DNA of 64,000 nucleotides from Sipunculus nudus. Taxonomy: Eukaryota > Annelida > Sipuncula > Golfingiida > Sipunculidae. Positions 22,945 to 35,500 of the stretch are shown here, piece by piece. The stretch's first letter is position 1. Each line of letters starts with the position of its first letter. The position numbers and the translations under genes are program-made. Below the pieces are notes generated by a model. That model was not told where the DNA came from. It saw only the letters and a list, made by a program, of their open reading frames with translations, and did not search any database. Where the stretch lies: assembly GCA_026874595.1 (NCBI GenBank), contig CM049306.1, positions 16,393,019 to 16,457,018 on the forward strand. The letters are read 5' to 3'.

Positions 22945-23019
22945 GGGTCGCATACCTCTGTAACACATACACCGGTATGATCCAGTCCATTTCAAACAGA
23001 CAGCCTTAATTATAGTCCC

Positions 23020-26000
23020 GTCAACGAATGACTTAGGTTGGACAAAAATGTGATCAAAGGTTTCTCACCTGAAATAGATTCACTTATGGTGTCTTAGTGC
23101 AAAAATAAAACCCCACCCGATTCCACCCATGGCAAAGTGTCATTTTCACCCCAAATTCAAGATGGCCGCCATTATAAGGGGTGAAATATTTAAGTGGCCA
23201 TAATTCTATAACTAACTGAAACACATTTAAGGTGTCATTTCCATCTAACATTAGGATGCCCGTTCATTTGGTGACACTTTTGAGGTCATAAATGGTACAC
23301 TTCCGGTACTAGGTCAAGGTCAATGTCAAATTTTGCAGAAAAAAAGCCAAAATCGCCATGATATGGCATTTTTTCAACCAAATGTTATAGAAACCTATCT
23401 CAAGTAATGTTTTCATTTGACATTAGGCTTTCCATTCATTTGGTGATATCTCTGAGGTCATAAAAGGTACATATCATGCATTAAGTTCAAGGTCAATGTC
23501 ATATACTTTCAAGAGAAAAAGCAACAATCGCCTTAATATAACATGTTTTTGGAGGAAGTGGCATAGAAATGCATTAAAGTTGTCATTTCTAACTTACTTA
23601 AGAATGCCCATGCATTTGGTGACACTTTTGAGGTCTGAAAGTGCATATAGCATCCATGAAGGTCATGGTCAAAGTCAAATTTGGAAGCGAAAAGAAACAC
23701 TCGTGATGGTATGGTACTTTTTCTATCGTGTTAGAGAAACATATTTTAAGTGTCATTTCCACTTGACTTTAGCATGATGAGGATGCCCATTAATTTGTTA
23801 AAACTATAAGGTAATAAATGGTTCCTATCGAGCAATAAGGTCAAGGTCAAAGCCAAACTTGCATGAGAAATCGTAACAATATATATATAGCATGTTTTTG
23901 CGGGAAAGTGACATAGAAACCCATACAAAGGGTCATTTTCATCTAAATTTAAAACGCACATATCCATGTGGTGATAGTTTTGAGGCCAGGAAAGGTTCCT
24001 ATCATGCATGAAGTTCAAATTCAAGTTCCCCTCTTGGGTAACAGGCAGACTGTCTATGATATGACATGTTTTTACAAGGTAATGACATAGAAACATTCAA
24101 AGTGTTTCCATCTAAATTTAAAATGGACTTTAATGTGGTGATATTTCTGAGTCCAGGAAAGTTTTATCATGCATTAAGGGTTAGGTTAAGTTCTTAGGAG
24201 AACTGCTAACTGTCGATGATGTGGCATGTTTTTGCGAGAAAATAACACAGAAAAACATCAAGGGCATCACTTCCAGCTATCAATAGTATTCCCACTCATT
24301 TGGTGATATTGCTTTGGTCATAATTCGAACATATCATGCATTTTGTTCCAGGTTAATATCAAATTAGATAGGGGAATAAGCCAAGCTTGCTATGATATGA
24401 TACATTTTGGAAAAATATGAAAGTAATGAGATGTAGGTAGATCCATTTACTTGTCACTGTGACTATTTTGATTATGCCCAATCATCGAAAACGGAAACAA
24501 ATTTCACATGCGCATGTTATGATACGTTTGAATAACAAGATTAACATGAATGTATCTTACCATATATATGCATAGTTCATGTACATTCCATGAGGTTGGG
24601 AAGCTTCAGTATTATCTTCTTCAAGCGGACCCCTACTTTTAATTTGTGTAATAGTCATGCAAGCAATTTCTCGGCATTAGCCACCTACTGTTTTACACAG
24701 CAAATTAACAGGTAAACGCTTATGAGATCAGGTTCCCCCTACAGTTACATTTTCCTATTTTAATATGTTCAGGTGCTGCTTGTTGTGTAAGCCTGATAGG
24801 CAAAGGGGCAATGGGAGATATTTTCAAACCCAACACTTCCGGGGGATCTTATTTTCACACAATGCTTGGACCTGATGATATTTGTTAGGAGATCCAGGAG
24901 AAGGATCTATTTGACAATTATTAGGATAAGCCGCTGATAAGGACACTGGAAATCCATCTGAATTCTTACCCCAGATGCATTTTTGACACGGTTAAAAAAA
25001 ATAATTGTCAATGGCAGATTCTGATAGGTAGCAGTGATATGCTTTGCAGAAGAGAAGGTCAGAGTACACATTTCTGATGAGCATGCACAAGGAAATGCAG
25101 AATGCCAAATCAGCACAACAGCGTATATAACCTTTATTTCTGCTACTTAACAGCCAATCTGTTGTTTCAGAGGTTGCTGATAATATTATTCTTATACCAC
25201 AGGTAAGACGATGAAGTTTAAACCTGTTTATGATAACATCAAAACGGACAATTTGTGTGACACCATGGAAGAGTAGTCAGATTTTGACCACATGAATTGA
25301 CTTCTCTGTCTGCATTCTTTAGGTAGATGCTGCACCACCTGAAGTCCATATGGCATTGACAAAGTCCAGTCTTCAATAATCATCGCATATATCATTAGGC
25401 CTAAGCATCGTGATGCACATTTTGTGTTGGTAGAAGTCGAAGAACTTTACCTATAGAAATTAACAATCTGGGTTTTGTGTTGGTGGTAGTGGAAGAACAT
25501 ACCCTGTAGAATTTGAGACTGTGGGCTGAAATTTTACAACATGAGCAGATGAAGGGTTTTTTTTTTTTTTTTTTGGGGGGGGGGGGGTCCTATATCATAA
25601 GTAGAGCTTCCTTGATCTACATGCTTGCCATTCTAACATTTTAGGTAATTCGGAGACATGGAGTTAGCAGCTGGCTTTTTGTGTGCTGCATACTGTGTGT
25701 CCTTGAGCGGGTATCACATCCACTTACAAGCACATAAATTAGACATTTTGTGGAGGTCTCTTTAGTGTAGTTATACAAACTGACTGTTTTGCTGTTTCCA
25801 TGAAAAGGTTGAAACTATTACCTGTGAAGTCAGCATGGTGTGTGTAACTTAAATACATCAGAACAATCTGCAAGAACCGTTTGGAACTTTAGTCAAGAAA
25901 AATGCCGTCCTAGAGATTTAGCAGTCGGCATCTCCTTCTACATGTTCAACAGAGATATTTGCTATGACCATCTCTTCTGCAAAAGATCTAGATCTCACCC

Positions 26001-27514
26001 AACCTGTCAGAAACAGCCGCTGATATAGACGCTATAGGGTTTAACCTTGTCATGTATGCTTCGGGGGAACGTTTTTTATCTTAACTTTGTCCTTTGTCTC
26101 TCAGGGTTACACAACAAACAGCACCTGAATATTTCAAAATAATTAAGTGCAACTGCAGGGGTTATGTGAAAAAAAAATACCTATAATAAGGGGAAGCTGT
26201 ACATACTTCATCAGTATGTTATCAATGCACAGTAATTGCTTCCATGAAATGAACCCAAACTAAGAGCAGCGATACGGATAATGATGATTATGATTGTGAT
26301 CATGAAGAAGATAATGATGGTATTTTAAATGATGAATATGTTCACAACATCATGGGCTGAGATATACATGTATATAATATGATTGATTCATATCAAATTA
26401 TTTATCACGTATTGTTACAAGCACATATCAAGTTTGTTTTCAATGATTGGTGCCATGTTAACCAAATCATGGGGATGGGCATTTTCCTATCAAGTTTGAC
26501 ATTTCGGCTTGACCTTGGTGCATGGTTTGTACCTTTTCTGACCCCAGGAGGACCACCGAATCAATGAGCATTCTGATGTCAGCTAGAAGTTGCACATTAA
26601 ATATCACTTTGTTGCAAATAGATACCGCATCATGGACAGTACTGGTGTTTTTCAATAAAACCTGACCTTGACCTTGATGCATGATATGGACCTTTCCTGG
26701 CCTTAAAACTATCACCAAAAGATTTGGCAATCTAAATTTAGATGGAAATCACCCTTTGAATGAGCTTCAATGTGACGTTCCTGCAAAACATGCTATATCA
26801 TGACGATTATTACTTTTTTCTTCCAAGAAAAAATGACCTTTATGCATCGTATGTACCTTTTATCACCTTAGAAGTACCATACATACAACCAAATGCATGG
26901 GCAATCGAAAGTTAGTTATTAAGAAATGACAACTTAAATGCATTTCTATGTCTTTTTCATGCAAAAACCATGCCATCTCATGGCGATTGCTGCTTTTTCT
27001 CTTCCAAGTTTTCCCTTGACCTTACAGCATGATATACAGGCCTATCATTTTGACCTCGGACGTATCACCAAAAGAATGGGCAGCCTAATGTCGAAGGGAA
27101 ATTATACTTGAGATATGTTTTCATATTATTTGGTTGAAAGAAATGCCATATCATGGCATTTTTGGCTTTTTATCTGCAAAATTTGACATTGACCTTGAGC
27201 TAATACCGGAAGTGTACAATTTATGACCTCAGAAGTGTCACTAAATGAACGGGCATCCTAATGTTAGATGGAAATGACACCTTAAATGTGTTTCTATGTC
27301 ATTTAGTTATGGAATTATGGCTATTTAAATATTTCACCCCTTATTATGGCGGCCATCTTGGATTTAGGGTGAAAATGACACTTTGCCATGGGTGGAATCG
27401 GGTGGGGTTTTATTTGTGCACTAAGACAGCATCAGTTAATCCATTTCAATTTCAGGTGAAAAACCTTTGATAACATTTTTGTCCAACCTCAATTGATAAA
27501 AATCATTCATTGAC
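23020..27514. mobile_element. Foldback element, about 4.5 kb, with kilobase-long inverted repeats
   Basis: The outer ends are complementary: GTCAACGAATGA...AGGTTGGACAAAAATGT (23020-23050) against ACATTTTTGTCCAACC...TCATTCATTGAC (27474-27514). Pairing continues inward with AAAACCCCACCCGATTCCAC (about 23107) against its complement near 27390, AGATGGCCGCCAT (23160) against 27347, and TTACACAACAAGCAGCACC (near 24780, as complement) against 26105. Each arm is made of tandem units of about 180 bp with TTTGGTGACACTTTTGAGGTCATAAA..., seven or so on the left (23220-24400) and about five on the right (26450-27300). The centre (about 25260-25800) has no transposase. This layout matches FB/TU-type foldback elements. 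Confidence 0.85.
24880..26030. other. Interior of the foldback element with paired open frames
   Basis: The minus frame at 24907-25116 and the plus frame at 25840-26028 share a segment: minus-strand text around 25050-25110 (DLAFCISLCMLIRNVYSDLL) resembles DLAVGISFYMFNRDICYDHL on the plus strand. They are therefore inverted copies of one sequence. The family is unknown to me, and the frames are short and differ, so no gene is called. A T18-G13 tract lies at 25557-25587. Confidence 0.5.
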
Positions 27515-27700
27515 TACCTGATGAGTGAAACATGTTGCACGGAAGTAGTAAAAATGTCTGAAAAAAACTTCATTCCTCTAAAAGCTCTAGCTGGTGGAAT
27601 GCCAAAGAGCACTCTAGTCGTTGTTTATTGCAGAAAACCTGCAGATCTATTTATATATAGGCCTATATATATGTGTGTGTGTGTGTTTGAAGTTAAATTG
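27515..27700 (+). mobile_element. Penelope-like 5' fragment beside the foldback element
   Basis: GTTTATTGCAGAAAACCTGC and nine further bases (27623-27651) are identical to 21823-21851, at the start of the Penelope-like copy. At 27518-27530 CTGATGA, two bases, GAAA looks like the same hammerhead core with the middle stem lost. The fragment ends in a TA/TG-rich stretch. Confidence 0.55.
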
Positions 27701-27719
27701 AACTTTGACGCCACTGGTT

Positions 27720-28099
27720 GAACATTGCCATTCAGTATATATACAGGCCTATATCTAATGTGCAAGAAATATCCCATTTCGTGCTCATACACAAAATATA
27801 TACGGGGTAGGCGACGATTCCCTAGAGGGGCTTGGTGTGTTACTACTCAATATTACATGATTTTGGTTTAGCGCTTGAAACTGGGGCCCCACTCGACAGT
27901 GCAAAACTGGTTTCGGTTATGGGTTTTCGTTTGGATGACGTGGAAGGGGAAATCCCAAGCTCAAATCGAGGCCAAAATGAGGCAACCCCTCTTAGCACAG
28001 TAAACTTCATGCTTCACGACAACGTCTCAACACGTCTGCGAAACACGACACGTTGAATATTTCAGTGACAGTGGAAGTGGCAGTCAAAACAGCGTCAAT
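27720..28099 (+). promoter_or_regulatory. Probable mfsd5 promoter / 5' leader with an upstream ORF
   Basis: About 380 bp of non-repetitive sequence lies between transposon debris (foldback and Penelope-like fragments, up to about 27700) and the mfsd5 start codon. From about 27790 it has more CpG than the flanks. No TATA box is clear at a fixed distance. An ATG at 28009 opens a 15-codon ORF ending at TGA 28054-28056, 44 bp before the mfsd5 ATG. If transcription starts upstream of it, this would be a uORF able to dampen translation. A longer frame in the same phase begins at 27832. A weak acceptor-like TTTCAG at 28061-28065 could instead make the leader a spliced exon. The transcription start cannot be fixed from sequence alone. 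Confidence 0.4.
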
Positions 28100-28247
28100 A
28101 TGAGCATCTTTATAACAGGGTTTTGGGTTTTGGCTGTAATATGCCTGATACTTTTCTTGTATACTAGGAGTGCAGTTTCAACGATCAGTGATCCAGCCTT
28201 CAAGAGTTTTCAGCGGACGTACCTGGCCGTATATCTGTTGGCCATGG
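28100..28247 (+). CDS. mfsd5: MFSD5-like transporter, coding exon 1 (5' partial gene)
   Basis: First coding exon of a major facilitator superfamily protein of the MFSD5 (molybdate-anion transporter) family, an integral membrane protein thought to import molybdate. It encodes residues 1-49 plus one base of codon 50. The ATG at 28100 is chosen because an in-frame TAA lies at 28001 with no in-frame ATG between them, and because a hydrophobic segment (residues 3-22, FITGFWVLAVICLILFLYT) follows at once, as expected for transmembrane helix 1. A polar stretch ending FKSFQRTYLAVY leads into helix 2. The donor is ATGG|GTGAGTG (GT at 28248), phase 1, and it joins the phase of the acceptor at 44924. 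Intron 1 is 16,676 bp. The family assignment rests on the joined exons 1-4; this exon alone is the least conserved part. Confidence 0.85.
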
Positions 28248-30420
28248 GTGAGTGAACATCGTCCACGTATGTTGATCTGATACACAGCATCAATGGTTCC
28301 ATCAGAAGCAAACGCCCCTAAGACAAATATTAGGATAAATTTATACACTGCATAGGGCTTGGCTCGAGCTAGTTGCAGAGGCTACAGTCTGGTTCATTTT
28401 AATTTGTTTATATTTTGATTTAAGACTCTTGTTTGCATTGCGTCAGTAACTGTAAAGGGCAATTGAGTGGTCCTTTCTTATAGACTAGTTTCAAGCTACT
28501 CCTGTTAAATAATAAGTATATAACCCTTCCACTTCATTCGCACTTCATTGAACTCTTATGACATTAAGACCATTTTTATTGTCGCCATGTATCCTTTGCC
28601 AGCAAAACAAATGTATACATATACAAGAACCCAGCAAAGACTGCATGTCTTAATACTAAAAGAGCAATGAAGCGGGACCAAAATTGAAGCATAAAATTAC
28701 CTGTCTTTTAATAAAAGTAGGTCCAGGTGGGTGTGGTCTCGATTGGAGATTTTTATTGTGCTAAGAAATTGATATAGGTGTATTTAACTGATTTAACTGC
28801 ATCAGGGTATGACTGGAGATTTGGCTGTCTTTGGACCGTTCCTTCATGAACCAGGTGTATGTGCCACACCAAACTTGTCATCAGATTCCTTGTGCATCAT
28901 CTTTCATCTCTTAGAAACTAATTGGGTGTCTGGCATCTGGCCCTTGAAGTTTCAGAGTTCTACTCTTTCAGCTCCAAAATCTACTTGCTTTCATCGCCGA
29001 ATGGTTTGCAGGTGTGGGCAACTCTGCCGTGCAGAATACAAGGTAAATTAGGGGGCTTGGTCTGTGGTCTTTTCTCACACCTACAACTGCTCAAATTAGT
29101 ACAAGTCCCAGCGACAGACTGGCAGTGTGTGTAGTCAGGACCTGGAACAAATACACATGCTATGATCACTTCTTCAGTTTGAATAAATATTATTTTCAGA
29201 TGGCCAAATTGACATTTGTAAAAAAAATAGATAAATGGTCATAATTTCGGTTCTCAGGTTATAATAACAGATAAACAGTTTCAGATAAACGGTATTTGGA
29301 TGAACGGCGCTCTACTGTATTATTTTTATGAAATCCTCCATAACATTAATTATCTTGTTCACAGATGAACATGTAGGGATGACAGACACATGACCTCTGC
29401 CTGTTTAGATGATGGAGGTAAAAAAATGAAGGTAGAAAAGTCCAGACTCCTCACAATACACATTTATATATGATATAACATGCTTGCATGAACAGTAGCA
29501 ATAAATCATCAGAGTGTACCTTGTATGTGTAATAAATGAAATAAAATGCATGCATTTGTCACAGAACAAACCAAAAACAGGTGTTTCCACTGAAGATCTT
29601 TATGTAGACATGAAATTATACATGTGGTATATAATCAGTATGCTCGGTGGGAAGATGACCTACATTATGTGGTAACCTTGACAGTCAACAAAGTCTTCAT
29701 ACAATGGAGATATATTTTTATACTCAGAACAGTGTATCTAGTTTTAAGTTTTGCATAGATCTTTTTCTACTCCATCATAATACTGTAGGACTACAACATT
29801 TATATTATATTAGTGAATTGGTTCAGGTTCAATATTCCACCTTTTGATACTAGTATATGTTGCTCTTGTGTATTTACATAACATAAATGCCAGCTTCAGT
29901 TTCCCTGTAGTAAGGGGGCCAAAATATATCATTTAATATTCATGTGTCACTTATAGGTTAATTGTAGCAGATCAGGGAACAAGGTCATGTATCCTGATGG
30001 GCTGAATGAATCCTCCATTTGTAAAACCTGCAGTGCATAATACTGACAGTAGGAAGCAAAGAGTAAACATCTGTAGTGATATTATACAGCAGGCACCTGC
30101 TTTATGTTAATGGATTGTCAATACTTGCATTGATTTGTGAGTTTGATATCTACTCACATCTCTGCTGCTGTAACACAGAATAATGTGTTACACTCAACTG
30201 ACATATCAGCAAAATAAAGTTAAATTCTTTCATTTCACTCAGGGTGGGGTTTTTGCTGATAAATCCTAATTTTCTGATTCAGTGGTATAAACTAGGTTTT
30301 AACCAGTTTTTGCTGTCCTAACAGACAAATAATTCATATAAAGAAATTTGACCCACTAAAAGAAACAAAGGATAAGATAGATTAAAAACCTTATAGGCAT
30401 TCTTATTTTGAAATTAACAA
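28248..30420. other. Intron 1, first part: no element recognised
   Basis: Apparently unique AT-rich intronic sequence. Frames at 28809-29169 are short and on both strands, without family signal. A short AGATAAACGGTATTTGGATGAAC-like repeat end with CTCTACTGTATT lies near 29280-29325. Confidence 0.5.
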
Positions 30421-30444
30421 CCCCCCCCCCCAAAAAAAAAAAAA
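30421..30444. repeat. C11-A13 tract
   Basis: Eleven C followed by thirteen A, the same composition as the tract at 3147-3170. Confidence 0.95.
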
Positions 30445-30519
30445 TTTAAAAAATATACCTTTTTTTCTTCACAAAATATTATGAAATATAAAAATTTTGT
30501 AAATCACATGGCTGAATCA

Positions 30520-33500
30520 AGTCGGTGGGTTTTTAGTGAACCTGTGAGCTTATGCCATAGCGCAACATCATCTGTCAACTGTTGTCCATACATTAGCCCA
30601 TGCTATCTCAAAAACTGTTGGAGCTGGCATCATCAAATTTTATGCAAAGAATCAGTCATCTAAATGAACTCTATTGGATTTTGCTTTAAATTTTGCTATC
30701 TGTATTCACTTTTTATAGGGAAAAAGGGATAAAAACTTTTAAAATCTTCCTCTCCAAAACTGTCCAGCCAAAATTGCAATATTTCAGAGAAATAATCTCT
30801 GAACCTATCTCTCTCAAGTTTGTTTCATGGTTCCAGTTTGGTGAATTTTGGCTGAGTTACAGGAAGATAACTTAGATATTTGGCTAAAAAAGGATACTAA
30901 AATTACAATATCAGAAACAGCTGGAGCTATCATCACCAAATTCTTTTCATGTTGGTCACATGACTCGTATATGAATTTGAGGTATTGGTGGCACCACCTC
31001 CATCAACCATTTCTGTACAAGGGACATCGGTCATCAGTCCATTAACCCATAAATTCTCAGGAATAGCAGGAGCTAGCATCCCAAAAAAATCTGTCATATG
31101 TCAAATGTTGTGGGATTGAGAGTTTTGTGGTGCCACCTACATTAACTTAAATTTTACAGGGAAAAAACCTTTTAAAATCTTCTTCTCTGAAATCATTTAG
31201 CCAAATTGTTCAGCATGTCACAGAAATAACCCCAGAGATAAGCTCTCTCATGTTTGTTCAAATGGTTTAGGTTTGATAAATTTTAGCCAAATTAAGGAAT
31301 TTGAAATAGGTCATTTGGCCAAGTAAGCGTACTGACATTACAATCTCATAAACGACAGGAGCTAGCATCACCAAGTTTTGTGCAAATGTTGGTCACATGA
31401 CTCATATTTGAAATTGCAGTTTTTGTGGTGTCACCTACATTGACATGTTTTTTATAGACACAAAACTCATAATTTTAGCCTCCTTCAGTTTAAAAATGTT
31501 TTATGATGAAACTGTCAAGGTGAATCGTTTAACTTTTCTCAAATATTATCCTAGGGTAGGATTCTTTCAGTTGTATAAGATTAGATTGGTTTTGTTGATT
31601 TTTAGTAGAGTCACAGAAAGCTGAATGGTCTTGCAACCATAGGTTAGCCTATTTCATACTGAGGACTGCAACAGCTCTTCTGCAAAACTGTTGTTTCAAC
31701 TTCTGTAACATTGCACAAGAATTTTATTCTTAGGAGGCCTTAATTCAAGTTTACTTATGTGATTTTTGCAGAATTATTGGATCTTTAAGAATGAAAGGAC
31801 CACATCTTTTATTAATTTTAGCCTCCTTCAGTTTAAAAATGTTTTATGATGAAACTGTCAAGATGAATCATTTAACTTTTCTCAAATATTATCCTAGGGT
31901 AGGATTCTTTCAGTTGTATAAGAATAGATTGGTCTTGTTGATTTAAGTAGAGTCACAGAAAGCTGAATGGTCTTGCAACCATAAGTTAGCCTATTTCAAA
32001 CTGAGGACTGAAACAGTCTTCTTCTGCAAAACTTTTGTTTCAACTTCTGTAACATGGCACAAGAATTTTATTCTTAGGAGGCCTTAATTCAAGTTTACTT
32101 ATGTGATTTTTGCAGAATTACTGGATCTTTAACAATGAAAGGACCACATCTTTTATTATTCTAAACATTTTGATAAAAAAAATCTAATCGATATGTCAGC
32201 TTGAAAAAGAAGCATTCTAGCCAAAGTCTTTCAGTATGTGTAAACAGATATACCTACAGGCCAAGATTGAGTCTGTATCTATAAATAGCTTGGCTGACTG
32301 CCAACTGTTTCAGATTTGGCAAGAGGCCAAAGGTCAGTCTGGATCTACTTTAGCTTTGGAAGACTGCCAATTGTGTCAGATAATTCAACATGTCAAGAAT
32401 TCACTCAGTGCAGGTTAAAAGTTCACTAAGTGCAGTAGCAGGAGCAAGCAATTTGTTCCTGTTGCATCTTTGATGGCATTCTCATTATAAACAAAACTGG
32501 TATCACCACCTTCAATGACATTGGCACAGTGTATGTCCCTCTATATGTCTCAGGAGGGATTTGATATATCTACCTGAAATTGTACATTATATATATCTGA
32601 AAGCTTCATTGTATACAATACTAGGGGCTGCCACCTACAATAATTGTATCCGTCAAAACAGAGTTTTGCATATACTATGTTTTCAGTTGCATGCTACCGC
32701 TGCAGTAAGGTTTACGGATGAACTCCCGCATAACCACTGGGCAGAATTTTTAGCAAACCTGTGAGCTTATGCGATGGTGTGGCGTCGTCCGTTGGCTGTC
32801 GTCCGTCGTCTGTACGTTAACCCATACTATCTTGAAAACGGCAAGAGTTAGCATCACCAAATTTTATGCAAAAAAATTAGTTATCTAAAAAACTCTATCG
32901 GATTTTGCTTATTTTTTGCCAACTGCATTTTCTTAGATTTTATAAGGAAAAAGCTAAAAAAGCTTTAAAAATTTTCTTCTCTGAAACTGTTCAGCCAAAT
33001 AATCCAATAATTCACAGAAATAATCCCTGGAACAACCTTTCTCAAGTGTGTTCAAATGGATTAAGTTCGGTGATTTTTGGCCCAGTTACAGGAAGTTGAA
33101 CTTAGTCATCTGTCCAAAAAAGCATACTAAAATTACAGTCTCAGAAATGGCTGGAGCTATTATCACCAAATTTTATGCCAATGTTAGTCACATGAGTCAT
33201 ATCTGAAACTGAGGTATTGGTGGCGCAACCTGTATCTCCTTTTTTTGTACGGGGGTCATCAGTGCCCGTATCATACTAACATCTACAAAAAACTTCTTCT
33301 CTGAAACCATATGACCAAATTGTTTAATATCGCACTGAAATCATCCTTGGGTAGTTCTTTCTGAAGTTTGTTCAAATGGTCTCAGTTCAGTGATTTTTGG
33401 CTGAGTCATGGGAAGCTAAATTTAGTCATATGCTGTAACAGCCCATTTTAACTCAGTGGCTATAAAGATCTTCTTCTAAAAAACCACTGGGCCAAATTCT

Positions 33501-35500
33501 GAAATCTCACACATTAATTATCCTTAGATGTTGATAATTGAAGTTTGTTCAAATGGTTTTGGTTCAGTGCTTTTTGGCTGAGTAATGGGAAGCTGAACTT
33601 AGCCATTTTCATGTATTTTCCCATATGAGTTATAAACCTGTAAAATGTTTTTTGACTGACTACACTGAGGCCAATTTGTTTAATATTTTACAAGAATAAT
33701 CCCCTGAATAATTCTTATAATAATTGTCATTTATGGTTCCAAAGAATGAATTTTGGCTGAATTATGAAGATTGAATTGAGTCATTTTACCATATATGTTG
33801 GCTGCGTGAAGATGATACATCTAGCCTGGCACCAGTTTATCAGCATCCGTTACATCATGCCTCTAGTGATTTAGATTTCAGGTTATCTATGGTAAATATT
33901 GACAAGAATGTTTTATAAAATCTTTTAAAAAATGTAGATTTATGATTTTAGATATTCCTCATGCAAGGGAATGTTTACAATCACAGGTATACAGCTGTCT
34001 GTGGGTATATAAAGATGGCTGTACATGGATTATAAATAATTGGTATCCATACTCAACTAAATTCAAGATTTTGCTGTCAGTGAGATGTATAGCTCTGTAT
34101 TATAATTTTGCATTAAATATGCATCTGTAGTAATTTTTAGCGAACCTGTGAGCTAATGCGATGGTGTGGCGGCGTCTGTCATCTGTACGTTAACCCATAC
34201 TGTTTCGAAAACGACCGGTGCTAGCATCATGAAATTTAATGTAAGAAATAACCATCTGAAAAACTGCATTTTCTTAGATTTTCTAGAGAAAAAGCTAAAA
34301 AACCTTTAAAAATCTTCTCCTCCTAAACGGTTGAGCCAAATTGTTCAATATTTCACAGAAATAATCTTTTATACCATCTCCCTCAAGTTTGTTTGAATGG
34401 TTCAAATTCAGTGAATTTTGGCAGAGTTACAGGAAGTTGAACTTAGTCATCTGTCCAAAAAAGCTTACTAAAATGACAGTCTCAGATACGGCCGGAGTTA
34501 TCATCACTAAATTTTATGCCAGTGTTGGTCACATGAGTCATATCTGAAACTGAGGTATTGGCGGGGCCACCTGCATTGACCTTTTTTTGTGCAGGGGCCA
34601 TTGGTCATCTGTACATTAACCCATAATATCTCAGGAATAGCAGGAGCTACCATCCCCAGATTTTATGCAATAATCTGTCACATATCAAATATTGTGGGAT
34701 TCAGCTTATTTTTTTGCTTTCTGCATTTTATAGGGAAAAAGCTGAAAACTTTTAAAAGTCTTCCTCTTGTAAACGGTACAGCCAAATTGTTCAATATTTG
34801 ACAGAAATGATCTCAGAGGCAGGCCCTCTCAAGTTTGTTCAAATTGTTTGCATTTGATGGATTTAGTGGAGTTACAGGAATTTGAACAGTCATTTGGCCA
34901 AGTAAGCATACTGACAGTGTAATTTCAGAATTGACAGTAGCTAGCATTACCAAGTATTGTGCAAATATTGGTCACATGACTCATATTTAAAGTTGCAAAT
35001 TTTGTGTACCACCTACTTTGACCTGTTTTTTTATGGGCAAACCCTCATAATTTTAGCCTCTTTCAGCTGAAAATGTTTATGATGAAACTGTCAAAATGAA
35101 TTGTTCAATTTTTCAAAAGAATTATCCTAGGACATGGTTCTTTCAGTCATATCAGAAAACTTAAGTTGGTCTTATGGCCATTATTATGTCTATTTTAAAC
35201 TGTGGACTGCAAAACTGTTCTTCTACATAATTATTGCTTCTGTAACATTGCACAAAAATAATTCCTAGGTGGCCTTTATTCAAGTTTACTTGAATGATTT
35301 TGGGCGGAATTATTTGACCTTTAACGATGAAAGGACTGCATCTTTTATTATTCTAGATCTTTTGATAAAAAGTTTATGACTATGTCAGCTTGAAAAAGAA
35401 AGCATTTTAGCCAAAGTCTTTTAGTATGTGTAAACAGGTTCACCAACAGGCCAAGATTTTGTCTGTATCTTTAAATAGGTTGAGAAACTGCCAACTGTTT
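30520..35500 (+). repeat. Three tandem-related copies of a GTGAGCTTATGC-headed intronic repeat
   Basis: Heads of the type TTTTAG(T/C)GAACCTGTGAGCT(T/A)ATGC lie at about 30530, 32748 and 34136. Each is followed by CGTCCGT-like text, TTAACCCATACT and CACCAAATTTTATGC. A TTGTTCA(A/G)TATTTCACAGAAATAATC segment and one or more GGTGGCACCACC-type cores follow (near 30988, 31128, 33221 and 34563). The copies are 1.4-2.2 kb long and diverged. No protein is encoded. Confidence 0.75.
31472..32157 (+). repeat. Recent 343-bp tandem duplication
   Basis: 31472-31814 and 31815-32157 are near-identical (ATTTTAGCCTCCTTCAG to CACATCTTTTATTA), differing by a few substitutions and small indels. A clearly older copy of the same segment lies at about 35052-35370, where only part of the positions match. 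Confidence 0.93.

Noticed and set aside
24907-26028. Two frames inside the foldback element as a possible transposase
   Set aside because: Each is about 65 codons, they are inverted copies of the same sequence, and no catalytic motif is visible.
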